From Candidatus Scalindua sp. (GTDB taxonomy: Bacteria > Planctomycetota > Brocadiia > Brocadiales > Scalinduaceae), in the NCBI GenBank assembly GCA_021776915.1, contig JAIQZU010000031.1, forward strand, positions 1 to 39,913: a DNA stretch of 39,913 nucleotides, given 5' to 3'. Every line of letters begins with the position of its first letter. The first letter of the stretch is position 1. Position numbers and translations under genes: made by a program. Shown here piece by piece: positions 12,436 through 19,704 of this stretch. A model generated the notes under the pieces. The model did not search any database. It worked only from the letters and a program-made list of their open reading frames with translations, and was not told the origin of the DNA.

Positions 12436-12870
12436 TCAGAGCCCGACGCTTTCACCGCCGAGGTTCGTCGATCGGTAGTTGAAGTCGACGACATGGTCGT
12501 CAACGAAGAAGACGTCGCAGGTGTAGGACTTCCCTTTGGAAGCGCTGGCTCGGGGAAGGACCGCTGCGGCAGCGCCTGCTCCAGGAACGAGGATCGCACC
12601 GACGACGATCAGCGGGAGCAGCAGGGTTCGCGTGTTCGACCTGGCGATCTTCCTGTTCTTGAAGTGCCAGTGCTCCAGGCCGGTAGACCCGTCGAATCCT
12701 GTGCTGGTCGGCTCCCCGCCCAGGATCTCGAGCACCTCATCCTTCGACAGCCCGACTTCGAGCTTCTCCGTGGAGTCGTAGTCGAATTCCCCGCCGGACC
12801 TGGTCCCGCCTGCGCTGATGCATCCGGAGCAGAGCAAGGCCACCGCCAAGATCGAGGCCGTGGTCTTCAT
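12436..12870 (-). CDS. BamE/SmpA-like lipoprotein, 144 aa
   Basis: A signal peptide (MKTTASILAVALLCSGC) ends in a lipobox-like SGC, giving lipidation at Cys17, although the -3 position is Cys rather than Leu. Residues about 29-58 (YDSTEKLEVGLSKDEVLEIL, then GGEPTST) match the SmpA/OmlA/BamE start of domain. A second hydrophobic segment (TLLLPLIVVGAILVPGAGAA) interrupts the domain, so the protein may also cross a membrane. AGGAG precedes ATG 12870. Phage lipoproteins of lysogens often block superinfection at the cell surface; that role is inferred here. Confidence 0.72.
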   Translation of the reverse strand: MKTTASILAVALLCSGCISAGGTRSGGEFDYDSTEKLEVGLSKDEVLEILGGEPTSTGFDGSTGLEHWHFKNRKIARSNTRTLLLPLIVVGAILVPGAGAAAAVLPRASASKGKSYTCDVFFVDDHVVDFNYRSTNLGGESVGL

Positions 12871-13067
12871 CGCGCGAACTCCTCCCCGCGGGCCCTGCGT
12901 CCCGTTTCTGTTGTTGGAACCAGGATCGTACCGCAGGCAACCCGCGGGGAGGCGTACCCCAAATGGGGTATGCGATCGGGGTGGGGTAGGGCGGCTGCGG
13001 GCACGGCTTCTTTGTACCCGGGATCGGACATGAAGGAACCTGAAGGAATCTTTCAGGTGGCTTCAGC
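12871..13067. promoter_or_regulatory. Divergent control region with three inverted repeats
   Basis: This 197-base gap separates the leftward lipoprotein cassette from the rightward replication operon. It holds a perfect 12-bp inverted repeat CCTCCCCGCGGG (12881-12892) with CCCGCGGGGAGG (12941-12952), a 16-bp palindrome TACCCCAAATGGGGTA (12955-12970) with an extra GGGGTA at 12983, and CCTGAA/TTCAGG arms (13039-13057) beside the Shine-Dalgarno of the CII-like gene. No convincing -35/-10 pair was found. The palindromes look like operators for the nearby XRE or CII-like regulators. Confidence 0.55.
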
Positions 13068-13451
13068 ATGAAGGGCGGATTTCTCACCGCGCTGGCTGCC
13101 TCTCTCGACGGCTGTCGAAAACAGGCCGCGCACGCGGTCTGGCCGGAGAGCACGCTGGAGCAGGCCGAGTCGCGTCTGTCGCGAGTCCTCAAGGGCGAGC
13201 TGAACCCTCCTCCTGACTTGGTGGATTTCGCCCTCCAAGCGTCCGGTAGGGACCAACTCGTTTCGTACGTGCAAGCTCGAGCGGCGCGGGATCCGTCTCG
13301 GATGAGAGCACAGGCGGTCGAGCTGCTCGAGGAGCTCCAGGCCGGTATGGATGCGGTGTTCGCGAGACTCCGCGAAGCGGATGAGATCGAAGGTCAACGG
13401 GCGCCACTGAAGGTCGAGACTCTCTCGCCCCGCCGCAGAGGCGCCGCATGA
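13068..13451 (+). CDS. CII-like phage regulator, 127 aa
   Basis: The N-terminal region (ALAASLDGCRKQAAHAVWPE, then TLEQAESRLSRVLKGEL and PDLVDFALQASG) resembles the phage regulatory CII/CP76 family, in which a helix-turn-helix is followed by a 'xxAxSRxSxxLNGEL' block. The C-terminal part is helical (QAVELLEELQAGMDAVFARL) and may oligomerise. AGGTGG lies 7 bases before ATG 13068. As first gene of the rightward replication operon it is placed like lambda cII. Family call is moderate. Confidence 0.55.
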   Translation: MKGGFLTALAASLDGCRKQAAHAVWPESTLEQAESRLSRVLKGELNPPPDLVDFALQASGRDQLVSYVQARAARDPSRMRAQAVELLEELQAGMDAVFARLREADEIEGQRAPLKVETLSPRRRGAA

Positions 13452-13888
13452 CGAACCACTGCCCCCACCCCCAGGAAAAGCGCGAGGTCCGTCGCTTCAA
13501 GAAAGGCGAGGGGAGCGTCTTCGCCTTCCAGTGCTTGGATTGCTTCCAGAAGATCGGCAGAAATATCCGTCCCGATGATCTCCCCGGAGGCATGCACCCG
13601 AAGGACGTTCCCTGGAAGAGCATCAGGCCGCAGTTCAGCGGACCAGGGAACTCGAAGCGCAGGGAATTCAAGGCCTACCTCGGCAGTGCTGCATGGAAGA
13701 AGCTCCGCGAGAAGGTTCTCCATCGCGACAACTTCACGTGCCAGGACTGCGGCGATCCAGCCACCGACGCCGGCCACATCACCTACGAGCGATTCGGGAA
13801 CGAGCTCCTCTCCGACCTGAAGGCCCAATGCTTCGACTGCAATCAGGCCGAGAGGGAGCAGCGGATCTCGGGAGGGCATGCGGCATGA
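13448..13888 (+). CDS. HNH endonuclease, 146 aa
   Basis: ATG 13448 overlaps the CII-like stop (ATGA). An N-terminal Cys pair (FQCLDCFQ) is followed by the HNH core: WKKLREKVLHRDNFTCQDCG, AGHITYERFG as the first H, and LKAQCFDCNQ as the N and zinc-binding half. Four Cys should bind structural zinc around the beta-beta-alpha-metal fold. In this operon position it may be a recombination or replication-associated nicking enzyme, or a homing nuclease that became fixed. Confidence 0.8.
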   Translation: MTNHCPHPQEKREVRRFKKGEGSVFAFQCLDCFQKIGRNIRPDDLPGGMHPKDVPWKSIRPQFSGPGNSKRREFKAYLGSAAWKKLREKVLHRDNFTCQDCGDPATDAGHITYERFGNELLSDLKAQCFDCNQAEREQRISGGHAA

Positions 13889-14091
13889 ACGCTCTCCTGA
13901 CGCTTCGCGAACGCAGGGGCTGGACTCAGGAGGAGCTGGCGGAGAAGTCGAGCGTAAGTGCACGAACCATCGGCATGCTCGAGAACGGCCAGTCCAAGCC
14001 ACACATGCCAACCCGTCGTCGCCTACTCCAGGCACTTGGTTTCCCGGTCCGAGATCACCGCATGGTGTTCGGGCCGATCAGAAAGGGGTGA
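13885..14091 (+). CDS. XRE-family helix-turn-helix protein, 68 aa
   Basis: ATG 13885 overlaps the HNH stop. The product is almost entirely one XRE domain: ALLTLRERRGWTQEELAEKS, SVSARTIGMLENGQSKPH, then TRRRLLQALGF. A small regulator acting on nearby palindromes (for example TACCCCAAATGGGGTA) is possible but not shown. Confidence 0.75.
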   Translation: MNALLTLRERRGWTQEELAEKSSVSARTIGMLENGQSKPHMPTRRRLLQALGFPVRDHRMVFGPIRKG

Positions 14092-14096
14092 GAACC

Positions 14097-14483
14097 ATGG
14101 GACTCGAGATCAAGCTCGAGGAGCTCGGCCTGGCCAATGTGGCTGGCGGCGAACTCGACGATCGCTTCAAGGAAGCGCTGCGGGAACGGCTTGGCCTGTT
14201 CCTGGAGCAGCGCCATCTGTACCGCACGAACAAGGACGGCGACTTGGCCATCAAGGTGGAAATGAGCGTCGAGTTCATCTTCGAGGAGTCGGGCTCAACG
14301 CTCGCATCGGTCGACCTTCACGTGAAGGAACCCCGCAAGAAGAAGAACGTGGGTTCGGTCCACGTCAACCGCGGGAAGTTCTTCCACATGGTGGAGCCGG
14401 TGCAGGGACCTCTCTTCGCGGAGGTCCCCGACAAGTCGAAGTCCGAAGAAACAGGCGCCGAATCGGCCCAGGGAGAGAGCTGA
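14097..14483 (+). CDS. Hypothetical early protein, 128 aa
   Basis: ATG 14097 follows AAGGGGTGAG. The product begins MGLEIKLEELGLANV and contains strands such as DLAIKVEMSVEFIFEES and ASVDLHVKEPRKKKN, with an acidic C-terminus. It looks soluble, alpha/beta. Adjacent to DUF2303, its position matches the small replication/recombination accessory genes of many phages. No family recognised. Confidence 0.6.
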   Translation: MGLEIKLEELGLANVAGGELDDRFKEALRERLGLFLEQRHLYRTNKDGDLAIKVEMSVEFIFEESGSTLASVDLHVKEPRKKKNVGSVHVNRGKFFHMVEPVQGPLFAEVPDKSKSEETGAESAQGES

Positions 14484-14484
14484 G

Positions 14485-15351
14485 ATGGAACTTCAAGAGG
14501 CAGTCAGTGAGCTGCGGCGAGCGTTCGCCGAAGCATCCCCCAAGCTGGATCCGATCGACGACCCGAGTGGCCGTGGTCGCCGAGTCGTCGCCGTGCGAGA
14601 AGGGTACAACCTCGAGTACCTGATGGGCCCCGAGCGCGGCCGCCGACTCCATCGCATCCACGACATCACCAGCTTCGCGGATTGGCTGAATCGTCACGCC
14701 GATCCGGATCGAACGGAGGTTCTCGTCGATGTGCATGAGGTCACCGCTCACCTGGAACCGGCAGACCCAGAAGGCGACATGGTCGTCTGCCAGCTGTCCC
14801 TGCACCCGCTGTTCCAGGCCTGGGAGGCGGTCTTCGGAAAGGTCCTCAACCAGAAGCTGTTCCACTATCAGGTGCGTGTCCTCTTCGACACGTTCGACGC
14901 GATCAACAATGAGAACACGGAGCTGACCTACGGATCCCTGCTCATGGGGAGCCTGGGGAGCCTGAAGGTGTCGTCGACCGGGACGCTGAAGACGGAACTC
15001 GACACCACCGGGATGATCAAGGTGCTGGCATCCGACCAGGGACGTTCGGTCGATAAACAGCTCCCTCCGGAGTTCTCCGTCACAGTGCCGATTATCGATG
15101 GTGTGCTGGATGGCGGGCTCGACGCCGCCAGCCACGGCGAGCTGAAGACCTACCGATTGGGGCTCTTGCTCGAGGTGGAGGCCGGGGAGTCCGGACTTGC
15201 CTTCACGGTCAACTGTCCGCAGCTGGCGGTGGCGCTCCGCGACGCTCGTCGCGATGCCGCGGAGTTTCTCACGGGTCTCCTGAAGGATGACTTCCTCGTG
15301 GGGCTGGGCGCCGCGCGGGTCGAGAGTGTCGCCGACGTGAACGCCGGCTAG
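14485..15351 (+). CDS. DUF2303 family protein (YfdQ-like), 288 aa
   Basis: HDITSFADWLNRHADPDRTE, VDVHEVTAHLEPADPEGDMV and VCQLSLHPLFQAWEAVF follow the order of DUF2303 proteins, which are common in early operons of tailed phages and prophages. The C-terminal domain has the conserved EFSVTVPIIDGV and RLGLLLEVEAG strands. The function is unknown; conserved company with recombination and replication genes suggests DNA metabolism. Length is near the family norm. Confidence 0.78.
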   Translation: MELQEAVSELRRAFAEASPKLDPIDDPSGRGRRVVAVREGYNLEYLMGPERGRRLHRIHDITSFADWLNRHADPDRTEVLVDVHEVTAHLEPADPEGDMVVCQLSLHPLFQAWEAVFGKVLNQKLFHYQVRVLFDTFDAINNENTELTYGSLLMGSLGSLKVSSTGTLKTELDTTGMIKVLASDQGRSVDKQLPPEFSVTVPIIDGVLDGGLDAASHGELKTYRLGLLLEVEAGESGLAFTVNCPQLAVALRDARRDAAEFLTGLLKDDFLVGLGAARVESVADVNAG

Positions 15352-15354
15352 CTG

Positions 15355-15561
15355 GTGGAGATCGACGCCGCGATCCGGCCGGTGGGCAATCGGGGGGCGT
15401 CATGGCATGTGGAGATCCGGGGGACTGAGTTCTCCGCCGAGGCCATGACGATCCCTGGGGCCCTCCGAAAGCTCGCGACTTCGCTCGAGGAAGAGGCTTC
15501 GCTCCAGGTGGAGGCGATGCTGAAGGAACGGCGCAGGGGTGGGCCGAAGAACGAGGGGTAG
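15355..15561 (+). CDS. Hypothetical protein, 68 aa
   Basis: GTG 15355 lies 3 bases after the DUF2303 stop. The product has a beta-rich start (AIRPVGNRGASWHVEIRGTE) and a helical second half (LRKLATSLEEEASLQVEAML). It resembles small dsRBD-like or hypothetical phage folds but no family can be named. No strong ribosome-binding site, so it is likely coupled. Confidence 0.5.
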   Translation: MEIDAAIRPVGNRGASWHVEIRGTEFSAEAMTIPGALRKLATSLEEEASLQVEAMLKERRRGGPKNEG

Positions 15562-15588
15562 GTCGCTACTTCTCGGAGGGGTGAGAGG

Positions 15589-16656
15589 TTGGCATCTGAG
15601 ACGGAGCCGTTTACCCGCTGGGTGAATGGCGTCTTCGAAGCCGTGATGCGCACGCCGCTCCCGGCACGGCATCTCCGCGTCTTCATGGCGCTGGTCCGAC
15701 TCACGTGGGGATGGAACCGGCAGCGCGACCGGATCGGCTCGCAGCAGCTCGCCCAGTACACCGACCTGGATCCCAGTGACGTGCGGAAGGTGCTGCGCGA
15801 CCTCGTGCGGTGGAAGATGATCACCCGCGAGGGTGGTGGCCGCGGCAAGACGCCCATCATTGGCATCGTGACGGACCCCGGACAATGGGAGAGCCCGACA
15901 CAGCGCCCCCCTCAACCCGTTCAAGGCGATCTCTTCCCGCCCGAAGGCGCCCAAGTGACCCCACTCCGAACGCCTGTGGCCGAAGATGGCCGAGGGGATT
16001 CGATCCCGGGGTGCACAGGACCCCGGTCCCCTGCGCCCCGGGGGTCGGGGTACGTACGCCCCGACCAAACGGGGCGTGGGCACCCCGACTCCAAAGAAAA
16101 GAAAGACAGTTCCCAAAGACACACAGACGTGCGTGTTCCGGACGTGGCCAAGGCCTGGCCGGAAATCCAGGAAGCCTTCGCCGCCTACGGCACTCCGCCC
16201 CCACGGGATCTCACCCGGAAGCGGAGACGTCTCATCGAAGCCCGGCTCATGGAGCACCTGGACCGCGGTCTCGAATGCTTGGCCCAGGCGGTGCACGGGT
16301 ACTGGGCGGCGGCAGCTCCAGCGAACGGCAACTGGGACCCCAAGCGCGGGTCCACGGTCCGGAACGTCTTCAGGCCAGAGAACTTCCCGGACTACCTCGA
16401 CGCCTACGACTCAGCCATTGCCTCCGGTGCCAGCCCGCCGTTCCGCACGAAGCCTCAGCCGAGCGAGACTCGGTCTACACACGGAGCGATTGTGGCGCGG
16501 CGAGAGGCGATCGAGGGCCTGTACCGCAAAGGCTTGCTGGAACGCCCGGACGAAGCGGCTGCGAAAGCGTGGGAGGCTCGTGGGAGACCCACGCATCCGG
16601 CCTGGTGGGACCCAGAGGGTGTCTACGTTCCGACCGGGCAGGAGACGCCGCCATGA
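15589..16656 (+). CDS. Lambda O-like replication initiator, 355 aa
   Basis: The start is TTG 15589 with GGAGGGG upstream. The N-terminal domain (TRWVNGVFEAVMRTPLPARH, LRVFMALVRLTWGWNRQ, LAQYTDLDPSDVRKVLRDLV) matches the phage replication protein O family, a winged-helix origin-binding domain. Residues about 115-185 are a proline- and charge-rich linker whose DNA carries the apparent origin. The C-terminal region (VAKAWPEIQEAFAAYG to about 330) is helical and would contact the host helicase loader. No phage P or helicase gene follows, so the host DnaB system is probably used. Confidence 0.8.
   Translation: MASETEPFTRWVNGVFEAVMRTPLPARHLRVFMALVRLTWGWNRQRDRIGSQQLAQYTDLDPSDVRKVLRDLVRWKMITREGGGRGKTPIIGIVTDPGQWESPTQRPPQPVQGDLFPPEGAQVTPLRTPVAEDGRGDSIPGCTGPRSPAPRGSGYVRPDQTGRGHPDSKEKKDSSQRHTDVRVPDVAKAWPEIQEAFAAYGTPPPRDLTRKRRRLIEARLMEHLDRGLECLAQAVHGYWAAAAPANGNWDPKRGSTVRNVFRPENFPDYLDAYDSAIASGASPPFRTKPQPSETRSTHGAIVARREAIEGLYRKGLLERPDEAAAKAWEARGRPTHPAWWDPEGVYVPTGQETPP
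16005..16115. other. ori: Candidate replication origin inside the O-like gene
   Basis: G/C-run inverted repeats cluster here: CCGGGG (16006-16011) with CCCCGG (16021-16026), and GTCGGGG (16044-16050) with CCCCGAC (16059-16065), plus another CCCCGAC at 16083-16089. A purine-rich A tract (16091-16117, AAAGAAAAGAAAGACAG) follows directly. Repeats plus an A-rich stretch inside gene O is the layout of lambda ori. Confidence 0.55.
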
Positions 16657-16898
16657 GCTGGCGGGATATCGGGCAGACACGGACACCCCGCGGTTCGGCG
16701 CGCAAGGTTGCGGCGAGCCCGAGGTGCTTCGCCTGTGGATGCCGTCTCTCGCGCAAGCACCTGAAGCCGTGGGAGCCGGCGAGGCACTGCCCAGCGTTCC
16801 CGGAGTGCGCGAACGGCAAGTGGGATTTCGTCGATGCCTTGGCCAGGGGAGCGAAGGCGAGAGCAGAAGCAAAGCGAATCAGGAGTTCAGCAGCGTGA
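16653..16898 (+). CDS. Small Cys-rich zinc protein, 81 aa
   Basis: ATG 16653 overlaps the O stop (ATGA). Cys residues at CFACGC and HCPAFPEC can bind one zinc ion. The first 20 residues and the C-terminus (ALARGAKARAEAKRIRSSAA) are strongly basic. The product looks like a small nucleic-acid-binding accessory of the replication operon. Family unknown. Confidence 0.6.
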   Translation: MSWRDIGQTRTPRGSARKVAASPRCFACGCRLSRKHLKPWEPARHCPAFPECANGKWDFVDALARGAKARAEAKRIRSSAA

Positions 16899-17164
16899 AG
16901 GACAGCGAGCTTCTCACCCTCTCGCTCGAGGAAGCACAGCAGCGGAAGTGGGCCGAGGGGCGGACGAAGCACGGGCCCGAGTGGTACGGCGAGCGTCCGT
17001 TGATCCAGGGATTCGGCGAGCTCGTGGACCTCTTGAACTACGTGGAGGAGGACGAGATACAGGGATTCATCACCCACGACCAAGCCGATGCCCTCCGAAT
17101 CGAGGTCCAGCGCCTGGCCGAAGCCGTCCGAATGCTGTGCCGCCCGCCCGGAGAACCCCTGTGA
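16895..17164 (+). CDS. Hypothetical protein, 89 aa
   Basis: GTG 16895 overlaps the previous TGA, with AGGAG 10 bases upstream. The sequence (KDSELLTLSLEEAQQRKWAE, then GFGELVDLLNYVEEDEI and DALRIEVQRLAEAVRML) is helical and acidic. WGRPLIQGFGE-type loops are not diagnostic. Function unknown; it overlaps the recombinase gene start by GTGA. Confidence 0.6.
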   Translation: MKDSELLTLSLEEAQQRKWAEGRTKHGPEWYGERPLIQGFGELVDLLNYVEEDEIQGFITHDQADALRIEVQRLAEAVRMLCRPPGEPL

Positions 17165-18186
17165 CCGCCGCATCTATGGTGCCGGAAAAGGACATTGTAA
17201 GGACCATGGGAAGTCAGCGGAAACCGAAGCAGGAACAGGCGGTTTGCGACTTCGCGCCGTACGACTACCCGCCGAGGTCCGGCCCGTTCGGAATCTGTCT
17301 CTCGCAGTACCGACCAGGTGCTTCGCGAAAGAGCGTGACGATCAGCCTTCGGCGAATCGCCCGGATTGCCTCGGCAGGGGAGGTGCCAGCCGAGAAGTTC
17401 GCCTGGCACCGGCTCCGCTTCGAGCACGTCGCTCGGATCCGTGAGCGTCTCGAGGGCGGCTACGCGCCGTCAACCCAGAACCACACGCTCTCGTGTCTCC
17501 GATCGATCATCCGAACGTGCTGGAGGTTGGAGCTGATCTCTGGCGAGGACCGAGAGCGGCTTTCCGACGTGAGGGGCTTCAGGGAGTCTGGCCAGCTGCG
17601 TGGCCGCGCGCTCAGTCACGCCGAGCTCGAGCGCCTGTTCGCGGCCCTGGCCAGCGGAGGCGACTCCACCCGCGTAAAGCGCGACGGCGCGCTCCTTTCG
17701 GTCCTCTTCGCCGCGGGGCTTCGACGGCAAGAGGCCATCAGCCTCTCCCTGCGTGACTACGACCCCAAGATCGGGACGCTCGCGGTAGCGGGGAAGGGCG
17801 GCAGGGCTCGCACGGGCTACCTACAAGCCGGCCCCCGGAAAGCCTTGGACTCCTGGGTCCGCGCTCGTGGCCGCAAAGCCGGCCCGCTGTTCTGCACGGT
17901 CCTCCGGTCCGGAAAAGTGGAGCCGCAACCAATGAGCCCGCGAGCCGTCTACAAGCTCTGCCATGCGTGGGCGAAGAAGGCCAAGATCCCAGCCTTCGCG
18001 CCACACGATCTCCGCCGCACCTTCGTCACGCATCTCCTGGATGCCGGCGTCGATCTCGGCACCGCCCAGGCGCTGGCCGGCCATGCGCTCGTGAAGACCA
18101 CAATTCTCTACGACCGGCGCGGTGAGAGCGCGAAACAGGCCGCCAGCCTGCGGTTGGCCTTTCCCGAAATCCACGCGAGGAGGTGA
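17161..18186 (+). CDS. Second tyrosine recombinase (XerC/D-like), 341 aa
   Basis: GTG 17161 overlaps the previous stop; ATG 17176 and ATG 17206 are alternatives. An N-terminal core-binding domain (about 70-150) precedes the catalytic domain with Arg188 (GLRRQEA), Lys212 (AGKGGRA), His282-x-x-Arg285 (HDLRRT), His308 (GHAL) and nucleophile Tyr317 (ILYDRRG). All six catalytic positions are intact, unlike the integrase on the other strand. It lies between replication genes and an excisionase-like gene, so dimer resolution, copy control or a second integration reaction are possible roles. Confidence 0.85.
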   Translation: MTAASMVPEKDIVRTMGSQRKPKQEQAVCDFAPYDYPPRSGPFGICLSQYRPGASRKSVTISLRRIARIASAGEVPAEKFAWHRLRFEHVARIRERLEGGYAPSTQNHTLSCLRSIIRTCWRLELISGEDRERLSDVRGFRESGQLRGRALSHAELERLFAALASGGDSTRVKRDGALLSVLFAAGLRRQEAISLSLRDYDPKIGTLAVAGKGGRARTGYLQAGPRKALDSWVRARGRKAGPLFCTVLRSGKVEPQPMSPRAVYKLCHAWAKKAKIPAFAPHDLRRTFVTHLLDAGVDLGTAQALAGHALVKTTILYDRRGESAKQAASLRLAFPEIHARR

Positions 18187-18190
18187 ACGC

Positions 18191-18697
18191 ATGAACCGAG
18201 GGCCCGATTCGGTCGTCCGGCGCTACTGGAGGCTACGCGAGTCACTCGCGGCGCCGAAAGCGGCGGTCTACTACGTCACCAGCGGCAGCACTTGGGCCGA
18301 GGACTGCGGGAACTGCGGAGGGAAGGCGCACATGCACCGCAAGGGAGTAGAGCGGTGCACGCGGTGCGGGTCGCAGTGGCCGGAGGTCGACGGGAAGATC
18401 CCCAAAGGCAAGAGGGCGAGTTCTAAACCTCGGCCTGGCGCGTACGAGGCCGGATTCGCGGAGCTCGGAACAATGGCCGCCTTGATCCAGAAGATCCCAG
18501 AGCCTGGCCGTACGGTCTATCTCTACCACCTCGACCCGGCACGAGGTGGGTGGCATTGGGCGGTTTCGCGAGCGGTAGCACTCGGCGTGCTGCAATCGCC
18601 GATTGGAGAGTTCGAGGCCCGCGGCCTGATTCGCGGAGCGCGGGGCGTGCTCGAGCTGTGGCTCGATATGGCTGCAGCAAGAGGGGAGGCGGTGTGA
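18191..18697 (+). CDS. Zinc-finger hypothetical protein, 168 aa
   Basis: ATG 18191 has GGAGG at ideal spacing. Four Cys (CGNCGGKAHMHRKGVERC and CTRCGSQ) form a zinc ribbon at about residues 39-60. A basic linker and a helical C-terminal domain follow (AGFAELGTMAALIQKIPE, WHWAVSRAVALGVLQSPIGE). The last-but-one position before the late genes, and the zinc knuckle, are compatible with a late activator or antiterminator of the Q type. No sequence match to Q is claimed. Confidence 0.6.
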   Translation: MNRGPDSVVRRYWRLRESLAAPKAAVYYVTSGSTWAEDCGNCGGKAHMHRKGVERCTRCGSQWPEVDGKIPKGKRASSKPRPGAYEAGFAELGTMAALIQKIPEPGRTVYLYHLDPARGGWHWAVSRAVALGVLQSPIGEFEARGLIRGARGVLELWLDMAAARGEAV

Positions 18698-18900
18698 CCT
18701 CGACGGGAGAAGATCGAAAGGAATGCCTGACGCTCACCCAGCTGATGGAGCGTTGGAACGTTGGCAGAGATACAGCGCGAGTGATGGCGCCGACCGTGCC
18801 AGGCGCGTTCAGGATCGGCCGCCAACTTCGCTTTCCTCTGTGGGGAGTTGAGCGGTATGAGGCGGAGAACCAGATCGTTCGAGAATCGATGACGAAGTAA
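18694..18900 (+). CDS. Excisionase/AlpA-like helix-turn-helix protein, 68 aa
   Basis: GTG 18694 overlaps the upstream stop, with GGGGAGG before it. The product is one winged HTH_17/MerR-like domain: LTLTQLMERWNVGRDTARVM, then FRIGRQLRFPLWGVERYEAE. That layout is typical of excisionases and small DNA-bending regulators. It ends the replication operon and may direct excision by either recombinase. Confidence 0.65.
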   Translation: MTSTGEDRKECLTLTQLMERWNVGRDTARVMAPTVPGAFRIGRQLRFPLWGVERYEAENQIVRESMTK

Positions 18901-18902
18901 GG

Positions 18903-18921
18903 CGATCTTTGACGATCTTTG
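18903..18921. repeat. 10-bp spaced direct repeat
   Basis: CGATCTTTG is repeated exactly at 18903-18911 and 18913-18921, immediately after the excisionase-like stop. The 10-bp period puts both copies on one DNA face, as expected for paired binding of a small HTH protein. Confidence 0.45.
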
Positions 18922-18994
18922 CCGGTTTCCGCGGAAGGGGGTTGTTTCCGAAATGGGATCTGCCAAGTTCGGCAATGATACGAGAGCTGCACAC

Positions 18995-19026
18995 GAGGCC
19001 CGCCGGATTCAATCCAGGCGGGCCTC
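18995..19026 (+). terminator. Strong hairpin terminator before the late region
   Basis: GAGGCCCGCC (18995-19004) pairs perfectly with GGCGGGCCTC (19017-19026), with GGAT/ATCC extending the stem inward. A T-containing stretch follows (GCTGCGTTTGGTTCTC). It separates the replication operon from the late genes and would be a natural target for an antiterminator. The rest of 18901-19124 shows no gene. Confidence 0.65.
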
Positions 19027-19124
19027 GCTGCGTTTGGTTCTCACCCTTGGGGCGCCCGGTAGGCTGAGTGCGGGGGGTGCTTGGGTTGCCGGGTGCCTTG
19101 GGTGCGCGCTGAGCAGGATCCACC

Positions 19125-19700
19125 ATGGACGAGTTCATCGATGTGAACATTCCCGAGGTGGTCCGAGACCTCGATCGTTTCAAGCGTGACCAAGTTCCAT
19201 TCGCCATGGCTTCAGGCCTGACCGCGACCGCGAAGGACGGCCAGAAGGAAGTTCATCGGCAGCTCGGTGGTCGATTCACCATTCGACGCAAGTGGGTAGA
19301 GCGAGGCGTCCGGATCCAAGCCGCGACCAAGCGCAAGCCCGAGGCGGCCGTCTTCTCGCGCGATGAGTTCATGGTCAAGCAGGAGAGCGGCTCGGTGGAG
19401 CGGGGCGTGTCCATTCCGAGGTCGGTACGCCGTAGCTCGCGGACTGTCGTTCCCCGTGGCCGATGGCCCGGTGCGCTACTGAAACGGCCCGACGTGTTCA
19501 TCAAGCGCTTGCCGCGCGGTGCGCGGGGCGTGTTCCAGAAGATGAAGAACGGGCGGCTCAAGCTGCTCTGGATCATCGAGGACGTCGCACGAGTGAAGCC
19601 CCGCTGGGGTTTTGGCAAGACCGTTCGGAAAACGGTGGCCAAGAAATGGGAGAAGAACTTCGGCCGGGCTTTGGCCCGCGCTCTCAGGACAGCGAGGTAG
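19125..19700 (+). CDS. Minor tail protein Z-like / HK97 gp10-like, 191 aa
   Basis: ATG 19125 with AGGA upstream. The N-terminal helix (PEVVRDLDRFKRDQVPFAMA, then SGLTATAKDGQKEVHRQLGG) precedes a very basic region (FTIRRKWVERGVRIQAATKR) and a C-terminal part (KMKNGRLKLLWIIEDVARVK, then ARALRTAR). This resembles lambda-type minor tail/tail-completion protein Z. In lambda Z lies between FII and U; here it is in front of the terminase genes. The call is by pattern and moderate. Confidence 0.5.
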   Translation: MDEFIDVNIPEVVRDLDRFKRDQVPFAMASGLTATAKDGQKEVHRQLGGRFTIRRKWVERGVRIQAATKRKPEAAVFSRDEFMVKQESGSVERGVSIPRSVRRSSRTVVPRGRWPGALLKRPDVFIKRLPRGARGVFQKMKNGRLKLLWIIEDVARVKPRWGFGKTVRKTVAKKWEKNFGRALARALRTAR

Positions 19701-19704
19701 CGGT

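Noticed and set aside
18191-18697. Assignment as antiterminator Q
   Set aside because: Position and zinc ribbon fit, but no diagnostic sequence match can be seen, so the gene is left as a zinc-finger hypothetical.
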